Shown here: positions 30,755 through 43,524 of the stretch, one piece after another
Position numbering within the stretch: the first letter of the stretch is position 1
Layout: each line of letters starts with the position of its first letter
DNA from: Azospirillum sp. TSH64
Lineage (GTDB): Bacteria; Pseudomonadota; Alphaproteobacteria; Azospirillales; Azospirillaceae
Length of the DNA stretch: 64,000 nt
Assembly: GCF_003116035.1 (NCBI RefSeq)
Contig: NZ_LGQW01000015.1
Span: forward strand, 1,103,333 to 1,167,332
Direction: 5' to 3'
Translations under genes and position numbers: made by a program
Notes under the pieces: model-generated
Seen by the model: the letters and a program-made list of their open reading frames with translations, nothing else
Database searches by the model: none
Told to the model about the DNA's origin: nothing

Positions 30755-31364
30755 GACGGCCGCCCCGGCTCTCGTCCTTGTCCCCGCTCTTGTCCTCGTC
30801 GTCGAGCATGGCGCGGTCGTCGTCGAGATCGTCGTCCTCGTCCGTCTCGTCGGGGCCGAGGTCGTCGCCGTCCTCATCCCCCTCTTCGTCGCCCTCCTCG
30901 TCCCAGGAGTCGTCCTCGTCCTCGTCGTGGTCGTCGTCGCCATTGACGCGGCCCAGCGGATGGCCGCTCAGGTCGCGGGCGACCTCCGGGCTGTGCAGGA
31001 TGCTGTCGATGCGGTGGGCGTAGTCGAAGGAGGTGTCGCCCTCGAAGCTCAGCGTCGGGGCGTGGCGCAGGTTGACCATGCGCGCGACCTGCCCGCGCAG
31101 GAAGGCGGCGGCCCGCTTCAGGGCGACCTGCGCCTCCTCCATCCGCTCGCCGCCCAGCGTCGCATAGAAGACGGTGGCGTTGGACAGGTCGGGGCTGATC
31201 CGCACCTCGGTGACCGTGACGTTCAGCGAGGCCAGTTCCGGATCGTGGAAGTCCCCGCGGCGGAACAGGTCGGCAAGGGCGTGGCGCACCTCCTCGCCGA
31301 CGCGCAGTTGCCGTTGGGACGGGGGCTTGCCGGCGATGAACGCGCCGCGCTTCTTGCTGGCCAT
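30744..31364 (-). CDS. rbfA: Ribosome-binding factor A with a long acidic tail
   Basis: 30S maturation factor with a KH fold. Residues 15-135 match RbfA (SQRQLRVGEEVRHALADLF, LNVTVTEVRISPDLSNATVF, LRHAPTLSFEGDTSFDYAHRI). Residues 142-206 are an almost uninterrupted Asp/Glu tract (DEDEDDSWDEEGDEEGDEDG and on), making the protein about 70 residues longer than usual RbfA. The tail stays open to the truB overlap, so it is not an obvious frameshift. Confidence 0.94.
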   Translation of the reverse strand: MASKKRGAFIAGKPPSQRQLRVGEEVRHALADLFRRGDFHDPELASLNVTVTEVRISPDLSNATVFYATLGGERMEEAQVALKRAAAFLRGQVARMVNLRHAPTLSFEGDTSFDYAHRIDSILHSPEVARDLSGHPLGRVNGDDDHDEDEDDSWDEEGDEEGDEDGDDLGPDETDEDDDLDDDRAMLDDEDKSGDKDESRGGRRGS

Positions 31365-31413
31365 GGTACGTGTCTTTCGTCGATGTCTGGCGCCCGCGGC
31401 GGCCTGACCGGTG

Positions 31414-31791
31414 TCAGGACCAGAGAACGGGCACGTCGTAAAGTCTGATGGTTCGGTCGGCGCTGACCAAAGTCAGGCCATCGGCCTGGGCCTGGGCGAT
31501 CAGCATCCGGTCGAAGGGGTCGCCATGATGCCGGGGCAGATGGTCCAGCCGGTCGATGCGACGGACGTCGATTGCATGGATCGTCAGACCGTTTTCGACC
31601 AGAAGGCGATGGAACCCGGCGGGCAAGGTCAGTTTTCCGAAGCTGGACTTGATGGTGAGTTCCCAGAGCGACGCGATGCTCGCCAGCACGGTGTTGGAAC
31701 CGTCGGCGATCACGGTCAGGACGGCGGAACCGAGCTTCGGGTCATCGGTCGCCAGCCACAGCAGCACATGACTGTCGAGCAGCAGCCTCAC
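31414..31791 (-). CDS. PIN-domain toxin (VapC-type)
   Basis: A 125-residue PIN nuclease: Asp6 in MRLLLDSHVLLWLA, the conserved Glu in SIASLWELTIKSSFGKL, and acidic residues in DPFDRMLIAQAQADGL and SADRTIRLYD. PIN toxins cut RNA. The GTG start at 31791 overlaps the antitoxin stop as GTGA, the usual coupling in toxin-antitoxin pairs; a longer in-frame start would lie inside the antitoxin. It sits 49 bases before rbfA. Confidence 0.88.
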   Translation of the reverse strand: MRLLLDSHVLLWLATDDPKLGSAVLTVIADGSNTVLASIASLWELTIKSSFGKLTLPAGFHRLLVENGLTIHAIDVRRIDRLDHLPRHHGDPFDRMLIAQAQADGLTLVSADRTIRLYDVPVLWS

Positions 31792-32111
31792 CCCGGCATC
31801 CCTTTCCACTGATCCGGCCACTCCTCGTTCGGAGCGAGACCGTAGAAGCTCTTCAGCAGGTCGTCGGGCAGCGGAGCGTCGAAATCGTCGGCGATCCGGA
31901 TTTGTCCCTTGGCGAAGCCGAACCGCACCGGCCGCTTGCCGGACGGCGTCGGCGCGGACACTCCGTCTTCCGCGAGGGGGCCTTCCGCGACGGGCACCAG
32001 CCTGACCGCAGGTTTCCCATCGCGAAGAATGACGATCTCCTCGTCATTCTCCACCCGGTCGATCAGTTCGGCCATATGCCCGTCGGCTTCGGATAGCGGA
32101 ATGCGATCCAT
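31788..32111 (-). CDS. Phd/YefM-type antitoxin
   Basis: A 107-residue protein whose N-terminus (MDRIPLSEADGHMAELIDRV, EEIVILRDGKPAVRLVPV) is the Phd-like DNA-binding fold. The C-terminal half (FGFAKGQIRIADDFDAPLPD, LKSFYGLAPNEEW) is the toxin-neutralising arm typical of antitoxins paired with this PIN type. GGAGGTGA about six bases upstream fixes the start at 32111. With the PIN gene it is a type II toxin-antitoxin pair placed between infB and rbfA. Confidence 0.87.
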   Translation of the reverse strand: MDRIPLSEADGHMAELIDRVENDEEIVILRDGKPAVRLVPVAEGPLAEDGVSAPTPSGKRPVRFGFAKGQIRIADDFDAPLPDDLLKSFYGLAPNEEWPDQWKGMPG

Positions 32112-32143
32112 AGCGTCACCTCCAGGTGGCATCACCTCTCGTC

Positions 32144-32197
32144 CGAAAAACGAACCGCCCGGCCCCGTCCGGTAAAACACCGGGAGGGGCCGGGCGG
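32144..32197 (-). terminator. Strong hairpin terminator after infB
   Basis: Long inverted repeat CCGCCCGGCCCCGTCCGG (32155-32172) with an imperfect partner at 32179-32197. It is followed on the minus strand by TTCGTTTTTCGG. It lies between infB and the antitoxin gene. Confidence 0.8.
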
Positions 32198-32207
32198 ACC
32201 GTCGGTC

Positions 32208-35087
<2,880 letters not shown>

Positions 35088-35108
35088 CGGTTCCCGAATG
35101 GTCAGACG

Positions 35109-35882
35109 TTACATCGCAGGCCGGCCGGCCGTATTGCCGACTCCCAAGCCCTTATCAGAATCCTGGTGCGCATCCTGGTCCCCTTGGGAACCTTTCAGCC
35201 CTCTCAGGCGTGCCGCATCGCGGGCCAGCCCTGCGGCCAGCCTGCCCCGCGCCACCACGGCGTGCACCGCGTGATCGCGTCCCAGCGCCGCGGCCAAGGC
35301 CGGGGACTGGAAGAGGTCGATCACCGGCAGCGACGGCGCGAGCGCCGTCACCTTGCCGCGCTGGTCCAGCGAGCCGTCCGCGGCTTCCACCAGCAGGGCC
35401 GGCGGGGGACCCGCACGGCCGACCTGGTTGGCCCTCAACGCCTCGCGCACCTTCTCGTATCCCGCCAGGACGTGGCCGGCACGGCGGGCAAGGCCCAACG
35501 CGTGCAGACACCGACGTTCCAGCAGCCGTTCCAGCCTCAGGGCCAGATCGGGCGGTACTTTCACCGCCCGGCGGGCCGCTTTGGCGAAAACGGATTTACC
35601 CATGGCCTTCGCCAGGGCATCCCGGTCGGCCGTGACCCAAAGGCCGCGGCCGGGCAGACGTTCCTCCAGGTCCGGAACCACCTCGCCGTCGGGGCCGATC
35701 ACGAAGCGGATCATGCTCTCCTTCGGCCCCACCGTGCCCGACGCGATGCAGCGGCGCAGAGGCCCCTTCTCGTCGTCGGCCGGCAGGCGGTCCGTACCGG
35801 CACCGTCGTCCTGTGCCAAATCCTGTTCCGGCACCGCATCCGCGGCGGCGGTCGGTGTCCGTTCGTCGTTCCGTTCGGTCAT
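35109..35882 (-). CDS. YlxR/DUF448 RNA-binding protein
   Basis: A 257-residue protein. The YlxR domain (about 45-115) reads RRCIASGTVGPKESMIRFV and ERLPGRGLWVTADRDALAKA. The C-terminal half is an L7Ae-like RNA-binding domain (RCLHALGLARRAGHVLAGYEKV). Such fused proteins sit between nusA and infB in alphaproteobacteria. The first 40 residues are acidic and probably disordered. It lies 74 bases after nusA. Confidence 0.9.
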   Translation of the reverse strand: MTERNDERTPTAAADAVPEQDLAQDDGAGTDRLPADDEKGPLRRCIASGTVGPKESMIRFVIGPDGEVVPDLEERLPGRGLWVTADRDALAKAMGKSVFAKAARRAVKVPPDLALRLERLLERRCLHALGLARRAGHVLAGYEKVREALRANQVGRAGPPPALLVEAADGSLDQRGKVTALAPSLPVIDLFQSPALAAALGRDHAVHAVVARGRLAAGLARDAARLRGLKGSQGDQDAHQDSDKGLGVGNTAGRPAM

Positions 35883-35956
35883 CCGATCGTCATCCGCTCG
35901 CGCGGTCCCGAATAATCGTTCCTCTCGGGCGCAGTTCCAACCGGCATTGCTGCCGG

Positions 35957-37513
35957 TCAGGCCTGCGCGCCCTGGCCATCGGCCGAGCCCCCGGCGGCGG
36001 GAGCCGCGGCGGCGTCCTCGCCCTCACCCTCGAACCAGTGGGCGCGCGCGGCCATGATGATCGCGTTCGCCTCCTCTTCCGAGGGGGCGTCCTTGGCGCC
36101 GTCCTTGCCCAGGATCTCGACCAGCTCGTCGCCGGCCAGGTCGGCCAGGTCGTCCAGCGTCTTGACGCCGTTCTCGCCCAGCTTCACCAGCTGCGTGGCG
36201 CTGAAGCCGGTCAGCTCGGCGATGATGTCCTCGACGCCCAGCTCCAGCCGGCGCTCGTTGGCCTGCTCGTCCCGGACTTCCAGGAAGGCGAGCGCGCGCT
36301 GCTTCAGCTCGTCGGCGACCGACTCGTCGAACCCTTCGATCTCGGCCAGCTCCTCGGTCTCGACATAGGCGATCTCCTCGACCGAGGTGAAGCCTTCGGC
36401 GACCAGCAGGTGGGCGATCACGTCGTCGACGTCCAGCGCCTGCATGAACAGGGCGGAACGGTTGTGGATTTCCTCCGACCGGCGCTCCGACTCTTCCTGT
36501 TCGGTCAGGATGTCGATGTCCCAGCCGGTCAGCATCGAGGCGAGGCGCACGTTCTGGCCGCGGCGGCCGATGGCCAGCGACAGCTGGTCGTCGGGCACCA
36601 CCACCTCGATGCGGTGGTTGTCGTCGTCGAGCACGACCTTGGCGACCTCGGCCGGGGCGAGCGCGTTGACGACGAAGGTCGGCGCCTCGCCGTTCCACGG
36701 GATGATGTCGATCTTCTCGCCCTGCAGCTCGCCGACGACCGCCTGAACGCGGCTGCCGCGCATGCCGACGCAGGCGCCGACCGGGTCGATGGAGCTGTCG
36801 TGGCTCAGCACCGCGATCTTGGCGCGCGACCCCGGGTCACGGGCGACCGCCTTGATCTCGATGATGCCGTCGTAGATTTCCGGCACTTCCTGGGCGAACA
36901 GCTTCGCCATGAACATGGGATGCGTGCGCGACAGGAAGATCTGCGGCCCGCGCGGTTCCTCGCGGACGTCGAAGATGTAGGCGCGCACGCGGTCGCCGTT
37001 CTTGAAATGCTCGCGCGGCAGCAGCTCGTCGCGGCGCAGGATCGCTTCGGCGCGGCCCAGGTCGACGGTGACGTTGCCGTATTCGACGCGCTTGACCAGA
37101 CCGTTGACGATCTCGCCGTTGCGGTCCTTGTACTCGTTGAACTGGCGCTTGCGCTCGGCATCGCGCACCTTCTGCACGATCACCTGCTTGGCGGTCTGGG
37201 CGGCGATGCGGCCGAAATCGATCGGCGGCAGCGGGTCGACCAGGAAATCGCCGAGCTTGGCGCCGGCCTTGCGCTTCTGGGCGTAGGGCAGGGTGACCTG
37301 CGTCGCCTCGTTCTCCACCGTCTCGACCACCTCCAGGTGGCGGGTCAGATGGATGTCGCCGGTCTTGCGGTCGATGCGGGCGCGGATGTCGTGCTCATGG
37401 CCGTACTTGGAGCGGCCGGCCTTCTGAATCGCCTGCTCCATCGCCTCCAGGACTTCGTCCCGGTCGATGTTCTTTTCGCGGGCGACCGCGTCAGCGACTT
37501 GCAGCAGTTCCAT
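35957..37513 (-). CDS. nusA: Transcription termination/antitermination protein NusA
   Basis: Binds RNA polymerase and controls pausing and termination. The 518-residue product starts [21 protein letters not shown] and has the polymerase-binding N-domain, an S1 domain ([17 protein letters not shown]), KH1/KH2 domains ([39 protein letters not shown]) and C-terminal acidic repeats. Helix-hairpin-helix-like segments there include [17 protein letters not shown]. It is the second gene of the rimP operon, 113 bases after rimP. Confidence 0.98.
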   Translation of the reverse strand: MELLQVADAVAREKNIDRDEVLEAMEQAIQKAGRSKYGHEHDIRARIDRKTGDIHLTRHLEVVETVENEATQVTLPYAQKRKAGAKLGDFLVDPLPPIDFGRIAAQTAKQVIVQKVRDAERKRQFNEYKDRNGEIVNGLVKRVEYGNVTVDLGRAEAILRRDELLPREHFKNGDRVRAYIFDVREEPRGPQIFLSRTHPMFMAKLFAQEVPEIYDGIIEIKAVARDPGSRAKIAVLSHDSSIDPVGACVGMRGSRVQAVVGELQGEKIDIIPWNGEAPTFVVNALAPAEVAKVVLDDDNHRIEVVVPDDQLSLAIGRRGQNVRLASMLTGWDIDILTEQEESERRSEEIHNRSALFMQALDVDDVIAHLLVAEGFTSVEEIAYVETEELAEIEGFDESVADELKQRALAFLEVRDEQANERRLELGVEDIIAELTGFSATQLVKLGENGVKTLDDLADLAGDELVEILGKDGAKDAPSEEEANAIIMAARAHWFEGEGEDAAAAPAAGGSADGQGAQA

Positions 37514-37626
37514 CCGTTACACTTCCTGAATCGGTCTTGTGTGGTGCCGGTCTTGCGTGATGTCCGGTCGGGTCGGCGGGGTCGGGGCGGGGGTTCTGGC
37601 GGCTATCGTCCTGTCGGACCGTGCCG

Positions 37627-38127
37627 TCAGTGCTCCAGGCCCTCCTGCTGCTCCTGGCTGGCACGGATCAGCTCGTCCGTCAGCACCAGCTTGGCGCGCA
37701 GGATGGTGTCGAACTCCAGCCGGGCGGGTCCCTGTTCGGTGTCGATGCACACCAGGCCGTCCTCGACGCCCTTCAGCATGCCCTTGAAACGCTTGCGGCC
37801 GTCGATGGCCATGCGGCTTTCCAGCCGGGCTTCGAAGCCGGCGAAGCGCTCGAAATCCTTGAGCCGGGTCAGCGGCCGGTCGATGCCGGGCGAGCTGACT
37901 TCCAGCGTGTAGGCCTCGCGGATCGGGTCTTCCACATCCAGCAGGGCCGAAACGGAGCGGCTGATGTCGGCGCAATCCTCGACAGTCATGGGCGCGCCGT
38001 CGGCGCGCTCCGCCATGATCTGGAGAATTGCCCGCTGGCCGCCGGAGATCTGAACGCGCACGACCTCATAGCCCATGGCTTCGACCGACGGCGTGATGAT
38101 CTGTTCGATGCGGCCTGTAGCGTCCAT
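37627..38127 (-). CDS. rimP: Ribosome maturation factor RimP
   Basis: Assembly factor for the 30S subunit. The 166-residue protein has the N-terminal domain (MDATGRIEQIITPSVEAMGY, LQIMAERADGAPMTVEDC) and EVSSPGIDRPLTRLKDFERF before a C-terminal SH3-like domain. Start 38127 gives the canonical start; longer upstream readings run into the leader hairpin. First gene of the nusA-infB operon. E. coli has a tRNA-fMet gene before it; none is seen here. Confidence 0.96.
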   Translation of the reverse strand: MDATGRIEQIITPSVEAMGYEVVRVQISGGQRAILQIMAERADGAPMTVEDCADISRSVSALLDVEDPIREAYTLEVSSPGIDRPLTRLKDFERFAGFEARLESRMAIDGRKRFKGMLKGVEDGLVCIDTEQGPARLEFDTILRAKLVLTDELIRASQEQQEGLEH

Positions 38128-38217
38128 TCCACCTAACCCAAAGCCTGCGGCCGGGATCGAACCGGACGAGGTTTCCACAACAGAAGGTTCAACAAGCGCG
38201 TGTCTCCACACGCTCAT

Positions 38218-38243
38218 AAAAAAATAAGTGGGCAAAAGCCCAC
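38218..38243 (-). terminator. Terminator-like hairpin in the rimP leader
   Basis: GTGGGC (38228-38233) pairs with GCCCAC (38238-38243) around AAAA, with TTATTTTTTT following on the minus strand. It lies between a good promoter candidate (38307-38334) and the rimP start, so it would abort the rimP-nusA-infB transcript unless read through. Confidence 0.7.
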
Positions 38244-38306
38244 CCGCAAAGCGTCTCGCCGGCCCGGTTGCCCGGGCCGCCAATCCGTATGGGTTCTCAG
38301 AGGGTG

Positions 38307-38334
38307 AATATAGTCATTCCGGCCGATGCCGCAA
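38307..38334 (-). promoter_or_regulatory. Promoter candidate for the rimP operon
   Basis: On the minus strand TTGCGG (38334-38329), 16 bases, then TATATT (38312-38307). It points at rimP about 180 bases away and lies upstream of the terminator-like hairpin. Confidence 0.5.
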
Positions 38335-38402
38335 GCCTTTTCGGGATCGCCCCGTTCCTTTACAAGCGGAACTGGTGGGGGCGGCATCAGGGAAGGACCG
38401 GA

Positions 38403-38732
38403 ATGATCCTCGAAGCGGCGATTTTAAACGTGCGTCCGGGTGAGCAGGGCGCCTTCGAACAGGCCATGGCCGAAGCCCGTCCGCTCATCGCGGCATCGGC
38501 CGGTTTCCGTGGGATGGAGGTCCGGCCCTGCCTGGAGGACGGCTGTCGTTACCTGCTGCTGGTCTGGTGGGAGCGTCTGGACGACCATACCGTGGGATTC
38601 CGTGGTTCGGACCGGTATGTCGAGTGGAAGAGACGTCTCCATCGCTTCTACGATCCGTTCCCGGTGGTGGAGCATTTCGCCGCTCCACTCATCGCCGAAC
38701 CGGATCCGCTCCGGCCGGCCGCAAGCGTCTGA
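38403..38732 (+). CDS. Antibiotic biosynthesis monooxygenase (ABM) domain protein
   Basis: A 109-residue protein with the dimeric alpha/beta-barrel pattern of ABM monooxygenases: MILEAAILNVRPGEQGAFEQ, GFRGMEVRPCLEDGCRYLLLVWW and a C-terminal FYDPFPVVEHF. The substrate is unknown; many such proteins are orphan quinone or haem-related oxygenases. It stands alone on the plus strand between rimP and trmB, whose stop lies only ten bases away in the convergent direction. Confidence 0.85.
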   Translation: MILEAAILNVRPGEQGAFEQAMAEARPLIAASAGFRGMEVRPCLEDGCRYLLLVWWERLDDHTVGFRGSDRYVEWKRRLHRFYDPFPVVEHFAAPLIAEPDPLRPAASV

Positions 38733-38742
38733 CGCCGGCGGC

Positions 38743-39525
38743 TCACCCCCGCGGGCGGCGGACGAACCGCAGGAAGACCGGCTTGCGCCCGGCGGCGATG
38801 GCCTTCTCCTCATAGCGCGTCGCCGGCCAGTCGTCGGGGCGGATGCGCCAGTCGGACGGACGGCGCGCCGTCCATTCGAAATCGGGATGCTTGACCGTGT
38901 GTTCAAGCATCCAGCGCACCAGGCCCATGTCGTCGCTGGCCAGACGCAGCTCGGCGCCGTCCTTCAGCACTCGGGCCAGCCGCGGCAGGTTCTCCGGCCC
39001 GATGAAGCGGCGGTCGGCATGGCGCTTCTTCGGCCAGGGGTCGGCGAACAGCACGAAGGCGCGGCCGATGGAGGCGTCAGGCAGGGCGTCCAGCAGCGGC
39101 CGGGCGTCGTCGGGATGGATGCGCACGTTGCCGAGATCGTCGTCGTCGATCATCCCCAAGAGGCCGGCGATGCCGTTGAGGAAGGGTTCGGCGCCGACGA
39201 TGCCGACATCCGGGTTGTGCTTGGCCTGCCAGGCGAGGTGATGGCCCATGCCGAAGCCGACTTCCAGCCAGACCTCGCGCTTCGGCGTGTCGAACAGGCC
39301 GGCGGGGTCCCAAAATGCCGGCGCCTGGCCGGCGTCGGATTTCGGCTCCCCGGATTTCGGCCCCCCGGATTTCGGCACCGTGATCTGGAGCTGCGGCAGC
39401 AGGTCCTCGATCAGGCTTGTCCGGCGCTTGCGCAGGGGACGGCCCTTGCGCCGGCCGAACAGCCGGTTTCCGGTTTCGCTCTGCGGAGCGTCGTCAGTCG
39501 GTCGGTCGGTTTTGCTGTCGGTCAT
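38743..39525 (-). CDS. trmB: tRNA (guanine-N7-)-methyltransferase
   Basis: Methylates G46 in the variable loop of tRNA. The 260-residue protein has SAM-binding EVGFGMGHHLAWQAK, DPWPKKRHADRRFI and a C-terminal conserved PVFLRFVRRPRG. A low-complexity Gly/Pro/Lys repeat (KSGGPKSGEPKS, residues about 53-64) precedes the core. It is the last gene of the miaB-to-metK run, separated from metK by a terminator. Confidence 0.95.
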   Translation of the reverse strand: MTDSKTDRPTDDAPQSETGNRLFGRRKGRPLRKRRTSLIEDLLPQLQITVPKSGGPKSGEPKSDAGQAPAFWDPAGLFDTPKREVWLEVGFGMGHHLAWQAKHNPDVGIVGAEPFLNGIAGLLGMIDDDDLGNVRIHPDDARPLLDALPDASIGRAFVLFADPWPKKRHADRRFIGPENLPRLARVLKDGAELRLASDDMGLVRWMLEHTVKHPDFEWTARRPSDWRIRPDDWPATRYEEKAIAAGRKPVFLRFVRRPRG

Positions 39526-39572
39526 GGCGGCTGATGCGGTTCAAAGAGCGGTGTGGCAGGAAAAGAGCTTAC

Positions 39573-39616
39573 AAAAAAGGGCGGCGGAGGCCGTTTCCAG
39601 CCTCCGCCGCCTTTTT
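39573..39616 (-). terminator. Terminator between metK and trmB
   Basis: Perfect 11-base arms GGCGGCGGAGG (39580-39590) and CCTCCGCCGCC (39601-39611), with a minus-strand CTTTTTTG tail. T-runs lie on both sides. Confidence 0.85.
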
Positions 39617-39645
39617 CATCTCCGGTAATCCGCCGGTCGGGACGG

Positions 39646-40812
<1,167 letters not shown>

Positions 40813-41142
40813 GGGAAACCTCGGCATTCGGCGGCACGCTATTTCATGAGCCGAAACGGCAGACCGGTACAGCGGCCGCAGACACCGATCCAAATCCGGT
40901 TTTGACAAGGTTTCAGGCCGGGGTCAAGAAGCCTACCGGCGGTAAGGCCTTGGTCCTATCATCGCAGGCACCACACGAAGGGGGTGGATACGGTCGCGCC
41001 GCATCTTCCCCGTTCGGTGGGTATCTCAGGCCGCGGACAACCGGCGGGAGGCACCGCCGGGTGCTCAAGGCTGCAAAGCGCCGCCGTGAGTCACCGCCGC
41101 AAGCCCTTGCCGCAAGCCCTTGCAGCAAATCGCCGCCGCAAC
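40813..41142. other. metK leader, gene-free
   Basis: 330 bases between the HTH regulator gene and metK. Visible features are a tandem 13-base repeat CGCAAGCCCTTGC (41098-41110 and 41111-41123) just downstream of the regulator stop, and a TTGAC/GTCAA dyad at about 40903-40927 that could include a promoter. I could not fit a SAM-I, SAM-II or SAM-V riboswitch. Confidence 0.35.
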
Positions 41143-41637
41143 TTACTCCGCGGCTTCCGCCACGGCGGCGCTGGCCACGGCCTTGGTCAGCTCGAACAGG
41201 CGCTTGCGCACCGACGGATCGCTGATCTTGTAATAGGCGCGGACCAGTTCCAGCGTCTCGCGCTTGGCCATCGGATCGGGCTCGTAGGTGCTGGCCGACC
41301 GCTCTTCCGAGCCACCCGCCTCGTCGTCGTCCTCGACGCGGGCCGAGGCCGCGTCGGCCGGCATGTCGTCGAAGAAGAAGGAAACCGGCACGTCCAGCAC
41401 GCGGCTGAGATCGAACAGACGCGATGCGCCGATGCGGTTGGCGCCGCGCTCGTACTTCTGCACCTGCTGGAAGGTCAGACCGATGGCCTCGCCCAACTTT
41501 TCCTGGCTCATGCCGAGAAGGGTGCGGCGGAGACGGACGCGGGATCCGACGTGGACATCGATGGGATTCGGCTTTCCGGTCTTCGGACGGCCCGCACCCG
41601 CACGGCGCCCGCGCGGCGCTCCAGTTTCAGTCTGCAT
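41143..41637 (-). CDS. XRE-family regulator upstream of metK
   Basis: A 164-residue protein with an HTH at about 30-85 (VRLRRTLLGMSQEKLGEAIG, FQQVQKYERGANRIGASRLF). An acidic middle and a helical C-terminus (ETLELVRAYYKISDPSVRKRL) follow. This lnt-HTH-metK order is conserved in alphaproteobacteria, and PraR-like regulators belong to this type. Its own upstream region holds a dyad overlapping the -10, suggesting autoregulation. Confidence 0.9.
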   Translation of the reverse strand: MQTETGAPRGRRAGAGRPKTGKPNPIDVHVGSRVRLRRTLLGMSQEKLGEAIGLTFQQVQKYERGANRIGASRLFDLSRVLDVPVSFFFDDMPADAASARVEDDDEAGGSEERSASTYEPDPMAKRETLELVRAYYKISDPSVRKRLFELTKAVASAAVAEAAE

Positions 41638-41650
41638 CTCGTTTATCCCT

Positions 41651-41697
41651 GTAACGGTTGTGCAACCTAGTTACGACATATCCACGTATGCAGTCAA
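41651..41697 (-). promoter_or_regulatory. Promoter and operator candidate of the XRE gene
   Basis: On the minus strand TTGACT (41697-41692), 18 bases, TAACTA (41673-41668). A nested dyad, GTAAC/GTTAC outside GGTTG-TG-CAACC (41651-41674), covers the -10 and probable start of transcription. Confidence 0.55.
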
Positions 41698-41767
41698 GCC
41701 CGCTCCGGTCATGCCGGTTACACGAATTTGTTCTGCCTGTGGCGGGCAGAATGCCCGTATTGCAGCA

Positions 41768-43381
41768 TCAGCGGTGATATCGCGTGGTCAGGGCCGCCAT
41801 GAAACAGCCCAGAAGCACTATGCCGAAAATCCAGTCTCCCATACGGGCATAGGCTGTAACGCCAGACGGAGCTTTCGGTAACGTGGTATCGATGAAGCCA
41901 CGCTCACCCAGACCGAGCAATTGTCGCACACGACCGTAGGAATCCACCACCCCGGATATTCCCGTATTCGCCACCCGGACCAGCGGCAGCCCTTCCTCGA
42001 CGGCCCGCACTTGGTTGATGGCGAAATGCTGGTGCGGACCGGCGGTGCGGCCGTACCAGGCGTCGTTGGTCAGGTTCAGCAGCCATTGCGGCCGGTCGGC
42101 GCTGTCGACCACCGCGCCGGGGAAGATGCTCTCGTAGCAGATCAGCGGGCTGAAGGGCGGCAGGCCCGCCACGCGGTCGCCCAGGTGCAGGGTGCGCGGG
42201 CCGGGACCGGCGGAGAACTCCGCCCCGTTGCCGGCGATGGCGCCGACCGGCAGCCATTGCCGCAGCGGCATGTATTCGCCGAAGGGGACGAGATGGAACT
42301 TGTCGTAGTCGGCGACCGCGGCACCGCTGCCGTCCACCGCCACCATGCCGTTGAAATAGCGGCGCTCGCCATCGGCATCGACCGTCGTGCGCGGGGCTCC
42401 GGTGATCAGCAGCCCGCCGGAAGGCGTGACCGAGGCCAGGGCCTGCCGCACCCGCGCATCGTCCTCGATGAAGAAGGGCACGGCGGTTTCCGGCCAGATG
42501 ATGACGTTGGGCGGCGGGGCGGCGGGATCGGCCGGGGCGGCGGCGGACAAGGCGAGATGGCTCTGGAAATTCTGCACCCGCTCGCCGGGCGCCCATTTCA
42601 GCCGCTGGTCGATCGCCGCCTGGACCAGCCGCAGCCGCACCCCCGGCACCGGCTCGTCGACAGCACCGGCGAGCCGCCAGGCTCCCCAGCCGCCGAGGAC
42701 CGCCAGCAGCGCCAGACCGGCGGCGACGGCGGCACCGGCCCGGCCGGGCGTGGTGTCGCGGTCGGGCAGGGCGGCCGGCAGCGACGCCACCAGCACCGTC
42801 ACCAGCGTCAGGCCATAGATGCCGACCAGCGAGGCGGTCTGCAGAACCGGCAGCACCCCGACCCAGCCATAGCCGATCAGGTTCCAGGGAAAGCCGGTGA
42901 AGAGATGGCCGCGCAGCCATTCCCACAGGCACCAGCAGGCGGCGAACAGCAGCGGGCGGCCGAGCCCGGCGCCGAAGCCGCGCCGGCGCAGCAGCTGGAA
43001 GGTCAGGGTGGCGCCGCCGCTGAACATCGCCAGCACGACCGGCAGCCCGACCGCCGACAGCGGCAGCGCCCACCAGAAGCGGTCGATGTCGGTGAACAGC
43101 GCGGCGCTGATCCAGTAGAGCCCCAGCAAATGATGGCCGAAGCCGAAGAACCAGCCGACGGCGAAGGCGGCCTTTTTGGTCTCCGCCCCCTCAAGCAGCC
43201 AGATCATGCCGGGGAAGGCGACCAGCACGACCGGCATCAGGTCGGCCGGCGGCAGCGCCAGCGTGGCGAACCCGCCCAGCAGCATCGCGGCGGCCAGCCG
43301 GCGCCAGCCGGTCAGCGCGGCCAGCCGCGCGGAAACGCGGCCCAGCTTGGCCGGGACGGGCAGGGTGTCGGTGGCGGTCAA
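41768..43381 (-). CDS. lnt: Apolipoprotein N-acyltransferase
   Basis: Adds the third acyl chain to lipoproteins in the inner membrane. The 537-residue protein has about six N-terminal membrane helices (e.g. WLFFGFGHHLLGLYWI-like segment) and a CN-hydrolase domain with catalytic Glu in IIWPETAVPFF, Lys in YDKFHLVPFGEYMP and Cys in LICYESIFPGAVV. I prefer the TTG at 43381 (GGAG seven bases upstream) because upstream in-frame sequence lacks family features. It serves the lipoproteins seen nearby, such as MltA. Confidence 0.94.
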   Translation of the reverse strand: MTATDTLPVPAKLGRVSARLAALTGWRRLAAAMLLGGFATLALPPADLMPVVLVAFPGMIWLLEGAETKKAAFAVGWFFGFGHHLLGLYWISAALFTDIDRFWWALPLSAVGLPVVLAMFSGGATLTFQLLRRRGFGAGLGRPLLFAACWCLWEWLRGHLFTGFPWNLIGYGWVGVLPVLQTASLVGIYGLTLVTVLVASLPAALPDRDTTPGRAGAAVAAGLALLAVLGGWGAWRLAGAVDEPVPGVRLRLVQAAIDQRLKWAPGERVQNFQSHLALSAAAPADPAAPPPNVIIWPETAVPFFIEDDARVRQALASVTPSGGLLITGAPRTTVDADGERRYFNGMVAVDGSGAAVADYDKFHLVPFGEYMPLRQWLPVGAIAGNGAEFSAGPGPRTLHLGDRVAGLPPFSPLICYESIFPGAVVDSADRPQWLLNLTNDAWYGRTAGPHQHFAINQVRAVEEGLPLVRVANTGISGVVDSYGRVRQLLGLGERGFIDTTLPKAPSGVTAYARMGDWIFGIVLLGCFMAALTTRYHR

Positions 43382-43524
43382 GGCAAAACTCCGGCAGCGG
43401 CAGGGGGCGGCGCCACAGGCAAAGGGCGGGCGGCGCCATAGGTAATGCGGCCGTGCAGGGGTGCCAAGGTCCTTGTGGGCGGGGCTGTGTTGTGGGGGTG
43501 GGGAGACCGTCCCCACCCCGTTCC

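Noticed and set aside
38128..38330. tRNA-fMet gene before rimP, as in E. coli
   Set aside because: No cloverleaf on either strand; the hairpins found are a terminator-like structure and GC-rich stems.
40813..41142. SAM riboswitch in the metK leader
   Set aside because: No SAM-I, SAM-II or SAM-V core could be fitted by eye; only repeats and a possible promoter remain.
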